A stretch of DNA of 5,551 bases from an uncultured Cyanobium sp. (lineage in GTDB: Bacteria > Cyanobacteriota > Cyanobacteriia > PCC-6307 > Cyanobiaceae): contig CALFOF010000346.1 of assembly GCA_937919075.1 (NCBI GenBank), forward strand, positions 1 to 5,551, given 5' to 3'. Below the pieces are notes generated by a model. The model saw only the letters and a list, made by a program, of their open reading frames with translations. It did no database searches and was not told where the DNA came from. This document shows positions 1 to 5,551 of this stretch, one piece after another. Every line of letters begins with the position of its first letter. Positions within the stretch are counted from its first letter, which is position 1. The position numbers and the translations under genes are program-made.

Positions 1-6
1 TGGGCC

Positions 7-195
7 TCAGGCCGCCGCCACCGGCGCGGCACCGCCCAGCAGCACGGCAGGGGATTCCAGCTCGTGGATCTGCCAGCGGGCCCGGTCGCCGAAGCTCATC
101 AACAGGCGGTCGAGGTCGTCGACGGCTTGTTTCGGGCTTTCGTAGGGGCCGATGTGGCGAGTGGCCAGGCCGTCCTTGATCGTCAGCAGATACAT
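7..195 (-). CDS. Small uncharacterised protein, 62 aa
   Basis: I do not recognise this family. The protein starts MYLLTIKDG and has a plausible layout of an N-terminal beta hairpin (residues 1-18, ending in HIGPYES), an amphipathic helix rich in Asp and Leu (about 21-35, AVDDLDRLL) and a further strand around WQIHEL (41-46). The last 14 residues are mostly small and hydrophobic. There is no signal peptide, membrane segment or cysteine. The frame stays open upstream to 393, but that part lies over the end of msrA and looks like low-complexity shadow sequence, so I place the start at the ATG at 195. No strong Shine-Dalgarno sequence is seen; an AGAGGCG lies too far upstream. The gene follows msrA by 79 nt on the same strand and could be the last gene of the operon or have its own promoter. 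That it is a real gene rests on its compact fold-like composition and position. Confidence 0.68.
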   Translation of the reverse strand: MYLLTIKDGLATRHIGPYESPKQAVDDLDRLLMSFGDRARWQIHELESPAVLLGGAAPVAAA

Positions 196-274
196 ACAGG
201 CACCGACACGTCGCCTCTGATCACCGTAAGCAGGCGGCCCGCTTCTGGGAAGGGCTGAAATCCACACGGATGTG
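196..274. other. Short intergenic gap between msrA and the small gene
   Basis: This is the only real gap in the window. Just after the msrA stop there is a 4-bp stem, CACA-CGGA-TGTG (263-274), and a second loose inverted repeat, CGCCT/AGGCG (about 211-235) with a long loop. Neither is followed by a T-run on the coding strand, so I do not call a terminator. No clear -10/-35 pair was found for the downstream gene. Confidence 0.5.
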
Positions 275-955
275 TCAGGGGGAACGCCAGGGGGTTCCAC
301 TGCGTGCCGCAGCGCCCCAGCGCTCGTCGAGGCGCCGGTCACGGCCGCATGACCAGCGGTAATAGGAGTATTTCGCCTTGTTGCGTTCTGCATAATTTTG
401 GTGATAGCCCTCGGCTGGCCAGAAGCGCTGCAGCGTCCGAACCGGTACCCGCAGATCAGCGGGCTTGCGCTTCAGTTCGCGGGCGGCAGCGGCCTGGCTG
501 GCGCGGGCCTCCTGCTCCTGGCGATCACCACGCACGAAGATGGCCGGCTGATAGGACATGCCGCGATCACAGAACTGTCCGCCTCCATCCAGCGGATCCA
601 CGTTGCGCCAGAAGGAGCGCAGCAGAGCCGGGTAAGTGATCCGGTCTGGATCGAAGCGCACCAGCACCGCTTCGAGATGGCCCGTGCCTCCGGCCGACAC
701 CTGCTTGTAAGTGGGATTGGCCTGGGCTCCACCGCTGTAGCCGCTCACCGCATCGAGCACACCGGGCAGCTTTTCGAGGTCGTGCTCCAGGCACCAGAAG
801 CAGCCGCCGGCAAACACCGCCTCCTCCACCGCCGCCAGCGCGGGCGGAGCGGCGGCGATCAGCAGCGCCAGCGCCAGCGGCGCCAGCCAGCGATGCCAGG
901 CCCAAGGGCGCTGCAGCGGGCGCCGTGACGGCGAAGGGGAAGGGAGCGGGCTCAT
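275..955 (-). CDS. msrA: Peptide-methionine (S)-S-oxide reductase MsrA, predicted exported
   Basis: The enzyme reduces methionine-S-sulfoxide in proteins back to methionine. The 226-residue product has the signature GGCFWCLE at 50-57, with catalytic Cys52. Other MsrA blocks follow: SGYSGG (71-76), GHLEAV (92-97), FWRNVDP (115-121), GQFCDRG (126-132), YHQNY (184-188) and a C-terminal SCGRDRRL (202-209). Cys203 is a likely resolving cysteine; Cys55 and Cys129 are extra. Residues 1-42 form a long leader: a basic start with SRRPLQR (10-16), a Leu/Ala-rich core (24-36) and an ALA cleavage-like site near 39-41. This indicates export to the periplasm or thylakoid lumen; the SRR part loosely resembles a Tat motif, but the export route is uncertain. 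The start at 955 is supported by the 4-nt ATGA overlap with the lpxB stop. A GTG at codon 43 (829) could give a leaderless form. Function is near certain; location is inferred. Confidence 0.95.
   Translation of the reverse strand: MSPLPSPSPSRRPLQRPWAWHRWLAPLALALLIAAAPPALAAVEEAVFAGGCFWCLEHDLEKLPGVLDAVSGYSGGAQANPTYKQVSAGGTGHLEAVLVRFDPDRITYPALLRSFWRNVDPLDGGGQFCDRGMSYQPAIFVRGDRQEQEARASQAAAARELKRKPADLRVPVRTLQRFWPAEGYHQNYAERNKAKYSYYRWSCGRDRRLDERWGAAARSGTPWRSP
952..955 (-). promoter_or_regulatory. ATGA stop-start overlap, lpxB/msrA
   Basis: The TGA of lpxB (954-952) overlaps the ATG of msrA (955-953). No Shine-Dalgarno sequence is visible just upstream of the msrA start, so termination-reinitiation coupling is the likely way msrA is translated. 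This ties msrA to the lipid A genes. Confidence 0.8.
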
Positions 956-2178
956 GCCGGTTCAGCAACGCTGCGGGTGGTGGCGGTGCGCTGGGAGGCC
1001 GCCGCACCGATCTGGTCCAGGATGGCGGCCGCCGCTCTGCGGGTGACGCCTGGCTCGCCCAGGATGCCGCGCAAACGGCCGTAGCCCTCCAGCATGCGCT
1101 GCCGCTCGGGGCCTTGCTCCAGCAGCGGCAACGCCTCGGCAACGATCGTCTCGGCGGTGAGGTCGTCCTGCAGCAGCTCCGGCAGCAGCCGTTCGCCCAG
1201 CAGCAGATTCACCGGGGAGATGTGCGGCACGTTGAAGCCCAGCAGCCGCTTGGCGATGAAGGCGGTGGGCCGGCTGAGCCGGTAGCCCACCACCTGCGGC
1301 ACGCCCCGCAGCGCCATCTCCAGGTTCACCGTTCCCGACTTTGTGAAGGCCAGAGTGGCGGCGGCACACAGGGTGGGCTTAAGCGCGTCACAGCGGGCGG
1401 CCGGCACCACGGTGGCCTCCACACCCACGGCCGCCAGTCCGCTGGCCAGGGGTTGCTCGAAGCTGGGCAGGCCGGCGGGAACGATCACCTTGAGGTTGGG
1501 GCGCAGCTGCTGCAGGCGCGCGGCGGCAGCGGCCAGCGGCGGCAGCAGGTAGCGCAGCTCCTGGGGGCGGGAGGCCGGCATCAGCAGCAGCAGCGGCTGA
1601 TCCGGCGTGAGCCCCAGCTGACGCCTGGCCTCCGCCGGATCGGGTTGCTCACTGAGCGTGTCCACCAGCGGATGGCCCACCCAGGTCACGTCGGCGCCGT
1701 GGGCGGCATAGAAGCTGGCTTCCTGGGGAAAGATCGCCAGGATCTGGTCGGTGAAGCCGATCAGGCGCGTGGTGCCCCCATCGCCGAAGCGGAAGGCCCA
1801 CTCCTGTGGCGCGATGTAGTAGGTGATCGGCACCCAGGGGTAGTCGCGGCGGATGCGCAGGCCCAGGCTCACGTTGGCGCCCATGTAATCGATCAGCACC
1901 AGCCCATCAGGGGGCGACTGGCGCAGCCACTGGCCCACCTTGCGCTGCAGCTGCAGGGTGGGAAGCACCAGGGGAAGGGCTTCCCAGAGGCCGATCGCCC
2001 CCATCGGCGCCGTGTTGGCGATCAGCCGGGCGCCGGCGCGCTCCATGCGCTCGCCGCCCAGAGCCACGATCTCCAGCGGCAGCTGGCGGCGTTGTGCCTC
2101 CGCGTGCAGCGCTTGGATCAACAGCCCCCCCTGCAGATCACCCGACACCTCGCCGGTGCTGATCAGCAACCGCGCCAT
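952..2178 (-). CDS. lpxB: Lipid A disaccharide synthase LpxB
   Basis: LpxB is a peripheral membrane glycosyltransferase (family GT19) that joins UDP-2,3-diacylglucosamine and lipid X to make the lipid A disaccharide phosphate. The 408-residue product shows the family blocks in order: STGEVSGD (7-14), GGERMERAG (41-49), VLIDYMG (94-100), [11 protein letters not shown] (120-130), LAIFPQE (147-153), VGHPLVD (167-173), LMPASRPQE (199-207), SGTVNLE (281-287), VVGYR (296-300) and ISPVNLL (320-326). Residues matching E. coli catalytic candidates, by my recall of that sequence, are kept: Glu10, Asp97, Arg204 and Asn324. The segment after Asp97 (YMGAN) differs from the E. coli APDFN. The frame is open to 2241, but homology begins at MARLL, and the ATG at 2178 forms a TGATG junction with the lpxA stop. 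The last 15 or so residues (Thr/Arg/Ala-rich tail) look non-conserved. Confidence 0.97.
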   Translation of the reverse strand: MARLLISTGEVSGDLQGGLLIQALHAEAQRRQLPLEIVALGGERMERAGARLIANTAPMGAIGLWEALPLVLPTLQLQRKVGQWLRQSPPDGLVLIDYMGANVSLGLRIRRDYPWVPITYYIAPQEWAFRFGDGGTTRLIGFTDQILAIFPQEASFYAAHGADVTWVGHPLVDTLSEQPDPAEARRQLGLTPDQPLLLLMPASRPQELRYLLPPLAAAAARLQQLRPNLKVIVPAGLPSFEQPLASGLAAVGVEATVVPAARCDALKPTLCAAATLAFTKSGTVNLEMALRGVPQVVGYRLSRPTAFIAKRLLGFNVPHISPVNLLLGERLLPELLQDDLTAETIVAEALPLLEQGPERQRMLEGYGRLRGILGEPGVTRRAAAAILDQIGAAASQRTATTRSVAEPA

Positions 2179-2180
2179 CA
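2176..2180 (-). promoter_or_regulatory. TGATG stop-start junction, lpxA/lpxB
   Basis: The lpxA stop (2180-2178) shares one base with the lpxB ATG (2178-2176). No Shine-Dalgarno sequence is evident in the GC-rich end of lpxA, which suggests reinitiation by terminating ribosomes. It also decides the lpxB start over the longer open frame that reaches 2241. Confidence 0.8.
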
Positions 2181-2999
2181 GCGCTGCGGCGGCAGGGGGC
2201 CGCGGCGCCCAGGAGCGATCGAGGCCTCCAGGAAGCTGCACAGCTCCTCGGCTGCCGGTAACAGGGGCTGCTGCCGCAGCTGCCTCAGCGCCTCCACCAG
2301 CACCTCATCGCCGCGGTAGAGACGATCCCAGACCTCCCGCAGTTGCCGCAGCTCGGCGCCGTCTTCGCGGTCGGCAAGCCCGCTGCGGCGCAGGCCGATG
2401 CGGTTGAGCCCCCGCAGCCTGCCCGGGTGCCCTTCCACGATCGCGAAGGGAGGCACGTCGCGGTCGATGCGGCTCATGCCCCCCACCATCGCCAGCTTGC
2501 CGATGTGCACGAACTGGTGGATGCCCAGCACCCCACCGATCACGGCCCGATCCCCGATCACCACATGGCCGGCGATCGCCACGCCATTGGCCACCACGAT
2601 CCGGTCGCCCAGTTCGCAGTTGTGGCCCACGTGGCTGTAGGCCATCAACAGGTTGCCGCTGCCGATGCGGGTCTGCTCCCCGGCGGCGGTGGCCCGGTTG
2701 ATCGTGACGCACTCGCGGAAAGAGTTGCCGTCCCCGATCACCACCTCGGTGTCAGCGCCGTTGTACTTGAGATCCTGGGGCTCGAGGCCGATGCAAGCGC
2801 CCGGAAACACCCGGTTGCGCGCCCCCATCGTGACCCGGCCATCGATCACCACGTGCGGGCCGATGCTGCTGCCGGCACCGATCTGGACATCGGGACCGAT
2901 CACGGCGAACGGGCCGATCGCCACCCCTTCGGCCAGCCGGGCGCGGGGATCCACCAGAGCACTGGGATGGACCTTGGTCGTCACGGCGGAGCTGGTCAT
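2178..2999 (-). CDS. lpxA: UDP-N-acetylglucosamine O-acyltransferase LpxA
   Basis: LpxA is a cytoplasmic trimer that transfers a 3-hydroxyacyl chain from ACP to the 3-OH of UDP-GlcNAc, the first and reversible step of lipid A synthesis. The 273-residue product is typical in length (E. coli 262). Residues 11-190 form a left-handed beta helix of hexapeptide repeats with I/V/L at every sixth position. Family blocks are GLEPQDLKY (71-79), NRATAAG (101-107), YSHVGHNC (121-128) with catalytic His126, AGHVVIGD (143-150), GIHQFVHIG (159-167) and [10 protein letters not shown] (181-190). The C-terminal helical domain runs from about 191 (NRIGLRRSG at 199-207). Gly174 matches the E. coli Gly173 chain-length position by alignment. 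The frame is open to 3053, but homology begins only after MTSSAV, so I choose the ATG at 2999, which lies 4 nt after the fabZ stop. A GGTGG (3013-3009) inside the fabZ end is a possible ribosome site. Confidence 0.97.
   Translation of the reverse strand: MTSSAVTTKVHPSALVDPRARLAEGVAIGPFAVIGPDVQIGAGSSIGPHVVIDGRVTMGARNRVFPGACIGLEPQDLKYNGADTEVVIGDGNSFRECVTINRATAAGEQTRIGSGNLLMAYSHVGHNCELGDRIVVANGVAIAGHVVIGDRAVIGGVLGIHQFVHIGKLAMVGGMSRIDRDVPPFAIVEGHPGRLRGLNRIGLRRSGLADREDGAELRQLREVWDRLYRGDEVLVEALRQLRQQPLLPAAEELCSFLEASIAPGRRGPLPPQR
2572..2579. repeat. HIP1 octamer GCGATCGC (in lpxA)
   Basis: An exact copy of the highly iterated palindrome found in many cyanobacterial genomes, within lpxA codons and extended to GGCGATCGCC here. 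It is a genome-signature motif rather than a known regulator. Confidence 0.7.
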
Positions 3000-3003
3000 C
3001 CCC

Positions 3004-3462
3004 TCAGTCCACCAAAGAGAACATGAGTTCCCCTGAACACACCAGTTCTCCATCGACAGTGACGGTGCCCTTCACTTTGCCGAAGCGCTTGCGTTTGAGG
3101 GCGATCAGCTCGCAGGTGATCCGCAACTGATCACCGGGTACCACCGGGCGTCGAAACCGCACGCCATCGATGCCGGCGAACACGAACAGCCCCTTCGGAA
3201 GTTCGGGCATCTGGCTGATGATCAGCCCTCCCACCTGGGCCATCGCTTCAACGATCAGCACCCCGGGCATCAGCGGCCGGCCCGGGAAATGCCCCTGGAA
3301 CTGGGGCTCGTTAAGGGTGACGTTCTTGATCGCCACGGCCCGCACACCCAATTCCTGCTCGATCACCCGGTCGACGAGGGCGAAGGGGTAGCGATGCGGC
3401 AGCAGATTGAGAATCTGGTCGCTCGTCAACAGCGAGGTCTCGGGGGGAGAGAAGACGGACAA
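3004..3462 (-). CDS. fabZ: 3-hydroxyacyl-ACP dehydratase FabZ
   Basis: FabZ is a cytoplasmic hot-dog-fold enzyme that dehydrates (3R)-hydroxyacyl-ACP to trans-2-enoyl-ACP in fatty-acid elongation. It competes with LpxA for the same hydroxyacyl-ACP, which explains why the two genes sit together. With the chosen start the product is 152 aa, the usual family length. Visible blocks are ILPHRYPF-like LLPHRYPF (20-27), [12 protein letters not shown] (57-68) with catalytic His58, and IVEAMAQ (70-76) with catalytic Glu72, then [17 protein letters not shown] and a conserved end, ELMFSLVD. The start is uncertain. The only upstream ATG (3618) would add about 50 residues lying over lpxC with no FabZ character. 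The frame has no ATG or GTG between lpxC and the conserved domain. I chose the TTG at 3462, 7 nt after the lpxC stop; a second TTG at 3429 is the alternative. No strong Shine-Dalgarno sequence precedes either. Confidence 0.93.
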   Translation of the reverse strand: MSVFSPPETSLLTSDQILNLLPHRYPFALVDRVIEQELGVRAVAIKNVTLNEPQFQGHFPGRPLMPGVLIVEAMAQVGGLIISQMPELPKGLFVFAGIDGVRFRRPVVPGDQLRITCELIALKRKRFGKVKGTVTVDGELVCSGELMFSLVD

Positions 3463-3469
3463 GGGAACG

Positions 3470-4321
3470 TCAGGCAGTTCGGGAGAGGGAGGCCAGGGCG
3501 CCCGCCAGTGCTGTGTGCAGGCCGTGGGACCCGCGGAAGGCGAACACCTGGGCCATGGGCAAGCCCACCAGCGCCAGATCCCCCAGTAAGTCCAAGAGCT
3601 TATGGCGCACCGGTTCATCGCTGAACCGCAGTGGAGGGTTCACCCAGCTCTCGCCATCGCAGACCAGGGCGTTGTCGAGGGCGCCACCCTGAATCAATCC
3701 GGCGGCGCGCAACTGCTCGATCTGCTCAAGGAAGCCAAAGGTGCGGGCGGGGGCGATCTCTGCGACGAACCGCTGTGGGGTGAGTTCAAGGCTGAACAGT
3801 TGCTGGCCGATCGCCGCCTGCGGATAGGCCACAGCGGCACTGAGGCGCGGCCGCTCGCTGGGCAGGGCCACGGCGAAGCTCTCGCCTTGCTGGACGGTGA
3901 GCGGAGCCGACAGGGTCTGCAGCGGTGCGCGCGGGCCGATCTCGCGCAGGCCCGCCGCCGCGATCGCCTCCACCCAAGGCAGGCCGGAGCCGTCCAGCAG
4001 GGGGATCTCCTCGCCCTCCACCAGGATGTCCACATGGCTCAGGCCCGTGCCCACCAGCGCCGCCAGCAGGTGTTCCACGGTGGCCAGGCGCCCCTGGTCG
4101 AAGCGCAGCGCCGTGCACAGGCGCGTGTCGGCCACCTGGCCAGGATGGAGCGGTACCGGAGGCTGGGCCGGCTGATCCAGCCAGCCCACCGCGAACCCAG
4201 GCCGCTCGGTGGGCTCGAGGCGCACCCGCGCCACGGCGCCACTGTGGAGGCCCACCCCCGCGATCTCGACCGGGCCCGCCAGCGTCCAGGCACGGGCGTA
4301 GTCCGCCGGCCAGGAGCTCAT
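3470..4321 (-). CDS. lpxC: UDP-3-O-acyl-N-acetylglucosamine deacetylase LpxC
   Basis: LpxC is a zinc-dependent cytoplasmic deacetylase and catalyses the committed step of lipid A synthesis, removing the N-acetyl group left after LpxA. The product is 283 aa, a little shorter than E. coli LpxC (305). The N-terminal half has GVGLHSG (22-28), a typical family start, and TVEHLLAAL (81-89) with general-base Glu83 and zinc ligand His84. Then come [11 protein letters not shown] (103-113), PARTFGF (191-197) and [16 protein letters not shown] (234-249) with zinc ligands His240 and Asp244. The end holds GSHGLHTAL (264-272), where His266 matches the E. coli catalytic His265. All key residues are therefore present. 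The frame is open to 4357, but the ATG at 4321 shares a base with the bamA stop (TGATG) and is preceded by GGAAG with a 5-nt spacer. In proteobacteria LpxC is controlled by proteolysis; nothing here shows whether that applies. Confidence 0.97.
   Translation of the reverse strand: MSSWPADYARAWTLAGPVEIAGVGLHSGAVARVRLEPTERPGFAVGWLDQPAQPPVPLHPGQVADTRLCTALRFDQGRLATVEHLLAALVGTGLSHVDILVEGEEIPLLDGSGLPWVEAIAAAGLREIGPRAPLQTLSAPLTVQQGESFAVALPSERPRLSAAVAYPQAAIGQQLFSLELTPQRFVAEIAPARTFGFLEQIEQLRAAGLIQGGALDNALVCDGESWVNPPLRFSDEPVRHKLLDLLGDLALVGLPMAQVFAFRGSHGLHTALAGALASLSRTA
3960..3967. repeat. HIP1 octamer GCGATCGC (in lpxC)
   Basis: Second exact copy of the cyanobacterial HIP1 palindrome, in the first half of lpxC. 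Confidence 0.7.
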
Positions 4322-4323
4322 CA
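4319..4323 (-). promoter_or_regulatory. TGATG stop-start junction with GGAAG site, bamA/lpxC
   Basis: The bamA TGA (4323-4321) shares its last base with the lpxC ATG (4321-4319). A GGAAG at 4331-4327, inside the last bamA codons (Trp-Lys-Phe), is a reasonable Shine-Dalgarno sequence. Translation of lpxC is probably coupled to bamA. Confidence 0.75.
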
Positions 4324-5551
4324 GAACTTCCAGCCCACGCCGAGGTTGAAGCGCCACTCGCCGGTGAAATCACGGCTGGCCACCTCCAGGCGCAACGGGC
4401 CCACCGGCGTGGTCACGATCAGGCCCGTGCCCACCGAGAAGCCGCTGCCTGGTTTGCCCAGCAGCCCGCCAGGGTTGCCTGGCACGTTCGCCTGGGAGCC
4501 GAAGGTGGTGCCGCCATCGATGAACAGCTCACCGCTCACCACGCTGAACAGCGGGAAGCGGTATTCGATCGTGGCTTCACCGAAGCTGCGCCCCACGCCG
4601 AGGTCGCAGTCAAAAAAGCCCCGCACCGAGTTGGAGCCACCCAGACAGAAGGCTTCGTAGGGGGGCAGCGAACCGATGTTGGAACCGGCGGACATCTGGA
4701 AGGCCAGGGCCTGCTTGCAGTCGAGCGGCTCACCCGGCCGGGGCCGGCAGCCTTTGTAGAACTTCAGCCAGTTGACCGGGATGAAGTGGGAGTAGCTGCC
4801 CCGCACCCGGTTGAAGGTGGGGGAGTCGGGGCCCACCGACACGAATTGTTCGGTGCTCAGGGAGAGGAAGTTGCCGTCGGTGGGGTTGCGCGGATCGTTG
4901 AGGGTGTTGCGGGTGGCGGCAAAGCGGATCCCCACCAACTGGTTGGTGGTGGCGCAGTTGAAGGCGATGCAGATGACATCGTCGGTGGGGGCACTACGGC
5001 CGTTGAAGTTGTTGCTGCTGACGCCGAAAGGCATCGATTCGCCGGCGAAGTTGATCGGCCGAACCTCCTGAATGCTGGCACCCACCACCACGTTCCACTT
5101 GGCCCGTTTGAAGGGGTCACCGCCATTCAGTGGCCTGGCGAACTGGAAGTTGCCACCAATACGCTGCAACACCACCGAGTTGCCGTCGTAATCGAACCAG
5201 CTGGTGTTGGGAAAAGCGTTTTCGGCGGCATCCACCGAGTTGAATCTGCGGCCGGCAGGGTTCTTTGAATCATTGATATTGAAGGCCACATTGGTGCCTG
5301 GGGCCTTGTAGAAATCAGACGCGGTGTTGATGCTTCCGCCATCCTGCGACTGAAAAATCTGGGGCACGTCACGGCTGACGAACACGCGGGCGCGGAAAGC
5401 GGTGCGGTAGCGATCGCCTCTGATCCAGGGATCGGTGAAGGAGAGATCGGTAAGGGCACCGAACTGCCCATAGGTGAAGTTGAGTGCCAGATCCCAGGCA
5501 CGACCGAACAGGTTGCTGTCCTGCAACTGCACCTGGCCGAAGACGCCCTGG
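4321..5551 (-). CDS. bamA: Outer membrane protein assembly factor BamA (Omp85), 5' end missing
   Basis: BamA is the Omp85-family outer-membrane protein that folds and inserts other beta-barrel proteins. Only 409 C-terminal residues are in the window, nearly all of the membrane barrel; the frame runs open off the right edge, where the POTRA repeats should be encoded. Evidence is the alternating strand pattern throughout, early barrel sequence LSFTDPWIRGD (coding about 5445-5413), the Omp85 hallmark VRGF in loop 6 (4626-4615) inside LGGSNSVRGF, then EYRFPLF, LFIDGG, TPVGPLRLE and a final strand ending in GVGWKF, a terminal Phe typical of the outer-membrane targeting signal. Six cysteines are present (codons at 4971, 4956, 4749, 4719, 4647 and 4608), falling in three close pairs, which is unusual for a barrel. 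Adjacency to lpxC supports BamA over other Omp85 members such as TamA- or two-partner-type proteins. The first possible in-window start codon is irrelevant because the gene is truncated by the window. Confidence 0.93.
   Translation of the reverse strand, partial: QGVFGQVQLQDSNLFGRAWDLALNFTYGQFGALTDLSFTDPWIRGDRYRTAFRARVFVSRDVPQIFQSQDGGSINTASDFYKAPGTNVAFNINDSKNPAGRRFNSVDAAENAFPNTSWFDYDGNSVVLQRIGGNFQFARPLNGGDPFKRAKWNVVVGASIQEVRPINFAGESMPFGVSSNNFNGRSAPTDDVICIAFNCATTNQLVGIRFAATRNTLNDPRNPTDGNFLSLSTEQFVSVGPDSPTFNRVRGSYSHFIPVNWLKFYKGCRPRPGEPLDCKQALAFQMSAGSNIGSLPPYEAFCLGGSNSVRGFFDCDLGVGRSFGEATIEYRFPLFSVVSGELFIDGGTTFGSQANVPGNPGGLLGKPGSGFSVGTGLIVTTPVGPLRLEVASRDFTGEWRFNLGVGWKF
5410..5417. repeat. HIP1 octamer GCGATCGC (in bamA)
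   Basis: Third exact HIP1 copy, within the bamA barrel codons. The shorter core CGATCG occurs about ten times across the window. Confidence 0.7.

Noticed and set aside
263..274. CACA-CGGA-TGTG hairpin after the msrA stop as a terminator
   Set aside because: Only a 4-bp stem and no T-run follows on the coding strand.
196..393. 66-codon N-terminal extension of the small gene
   Set aside because: It covers the msrA 3' end, has shadow-like composition and precedes a good ATG at 195.
1561..1602. CAG/CTG-rich repeat in lpxB
   Set aside because: It is a short run of Leu codons in a conserved beta strand (LLLLMP), a codon-usage effect and not a repeat element.
925..2319. 464-codon open frame on the plus strand, antisense to msrA start and lpxB
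   Set aside because: Gln/Arg/His/Gly-rich low-complexity translation with no recognisable domain; it mirrors a well-supported lpxB and is expected by codon bias at this GC.
3000..3053. 18-residue N-terminal extension of LpxA overlapping fabZ
   Set aside because: Its sequence (Trp/Cys-rich) does not look like LpxA, and the ATG at 2999 gives normal length and spacing.
4612..4617. Six-T run (coding strand) in bamA as a frameshift or slippage site
   Set aside because: It encodes the two Phe residues next to VRG in an intact conserved loop; there is no alternative-frame product or stimulatory structure to suggest recoding.
3602..5268. Long plus-strand open frames (352 and 447 codons) antisense to lpxC and bamA
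   Set aside because: They lie over genes with clear motifs, have shadow-like composition (Arg/Pro/Ala/Gly-rich) and show no start context or family features.

Overview
The window is a dense, single-direction gene block on the minus strand. It is GC-rich and almost fully coding, with one non-coding gap of 79 bases. In transcription order (right to left) it holds the 3' part of an Omp85/BamA outer-membrane barrel gene, lpxC, fabZ, lpxA, lpxB, msrA and a 62-codon gene of unknown function. The protein styles, the gene order and three exact copies of the cyanobacterial HIP1 octamer (GCGATCGC) point to a cyanobacterium. The high GC suggests a Cyanobium/Synechococcus-type picocyanobacterium; this is inference, not a database match.

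Region by region: 4321-5551 encodes the membrane barrel of BamA, whose POTRA-bearing N-terminus lies beyond the right edge. 952-4321 is a lipid A module. LpxA and LpxC carry out the first two committed steps on UDP-GlcNAc, LpxB makes the disaccharide, and FabZ supplies the fatty-acid elongation cycle that also yields the 3-hydroxyacyl-ACP pool used by LpxA. LpxD and the UDP-diacylglucosamine pyrophosphatase (LpxH/LpxI type) are needed between LpxC and LpxB but are not in the window. 275-955 encodes a methionine-S-sulfoxide reductase with an apparent export signal. 7-195 encodes a small uncharacterised protein.

The genes look like one translationally coupled operon. bamA/lpxC and lpxA/lpxB share TGATG stop-start junctions, lpxB/msrA share ATGA, fabZ/lpxA are 4 nt apart, and lpxC/fabZ are about 7 nt apart if fabZ uses a TTG start. 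No promoter or convincing terminator is visible; the promoter should lie upstream of bamA, outside the window.

The common theme is the outer envelope: BamA inserts barrel proteins, the Lpx enzymes make the lipid A anchor of the outer leaflet, and the predicted exported MsrA could repair oxidised methionines in the envelope. I see no mobile element, CRISPR array, RNA gene or clearly novel system. The points most worth a second look are the three cysteine pairs in the BamA barrel, the secreted MsrA coupled to lpxB, and the small unknown gene.
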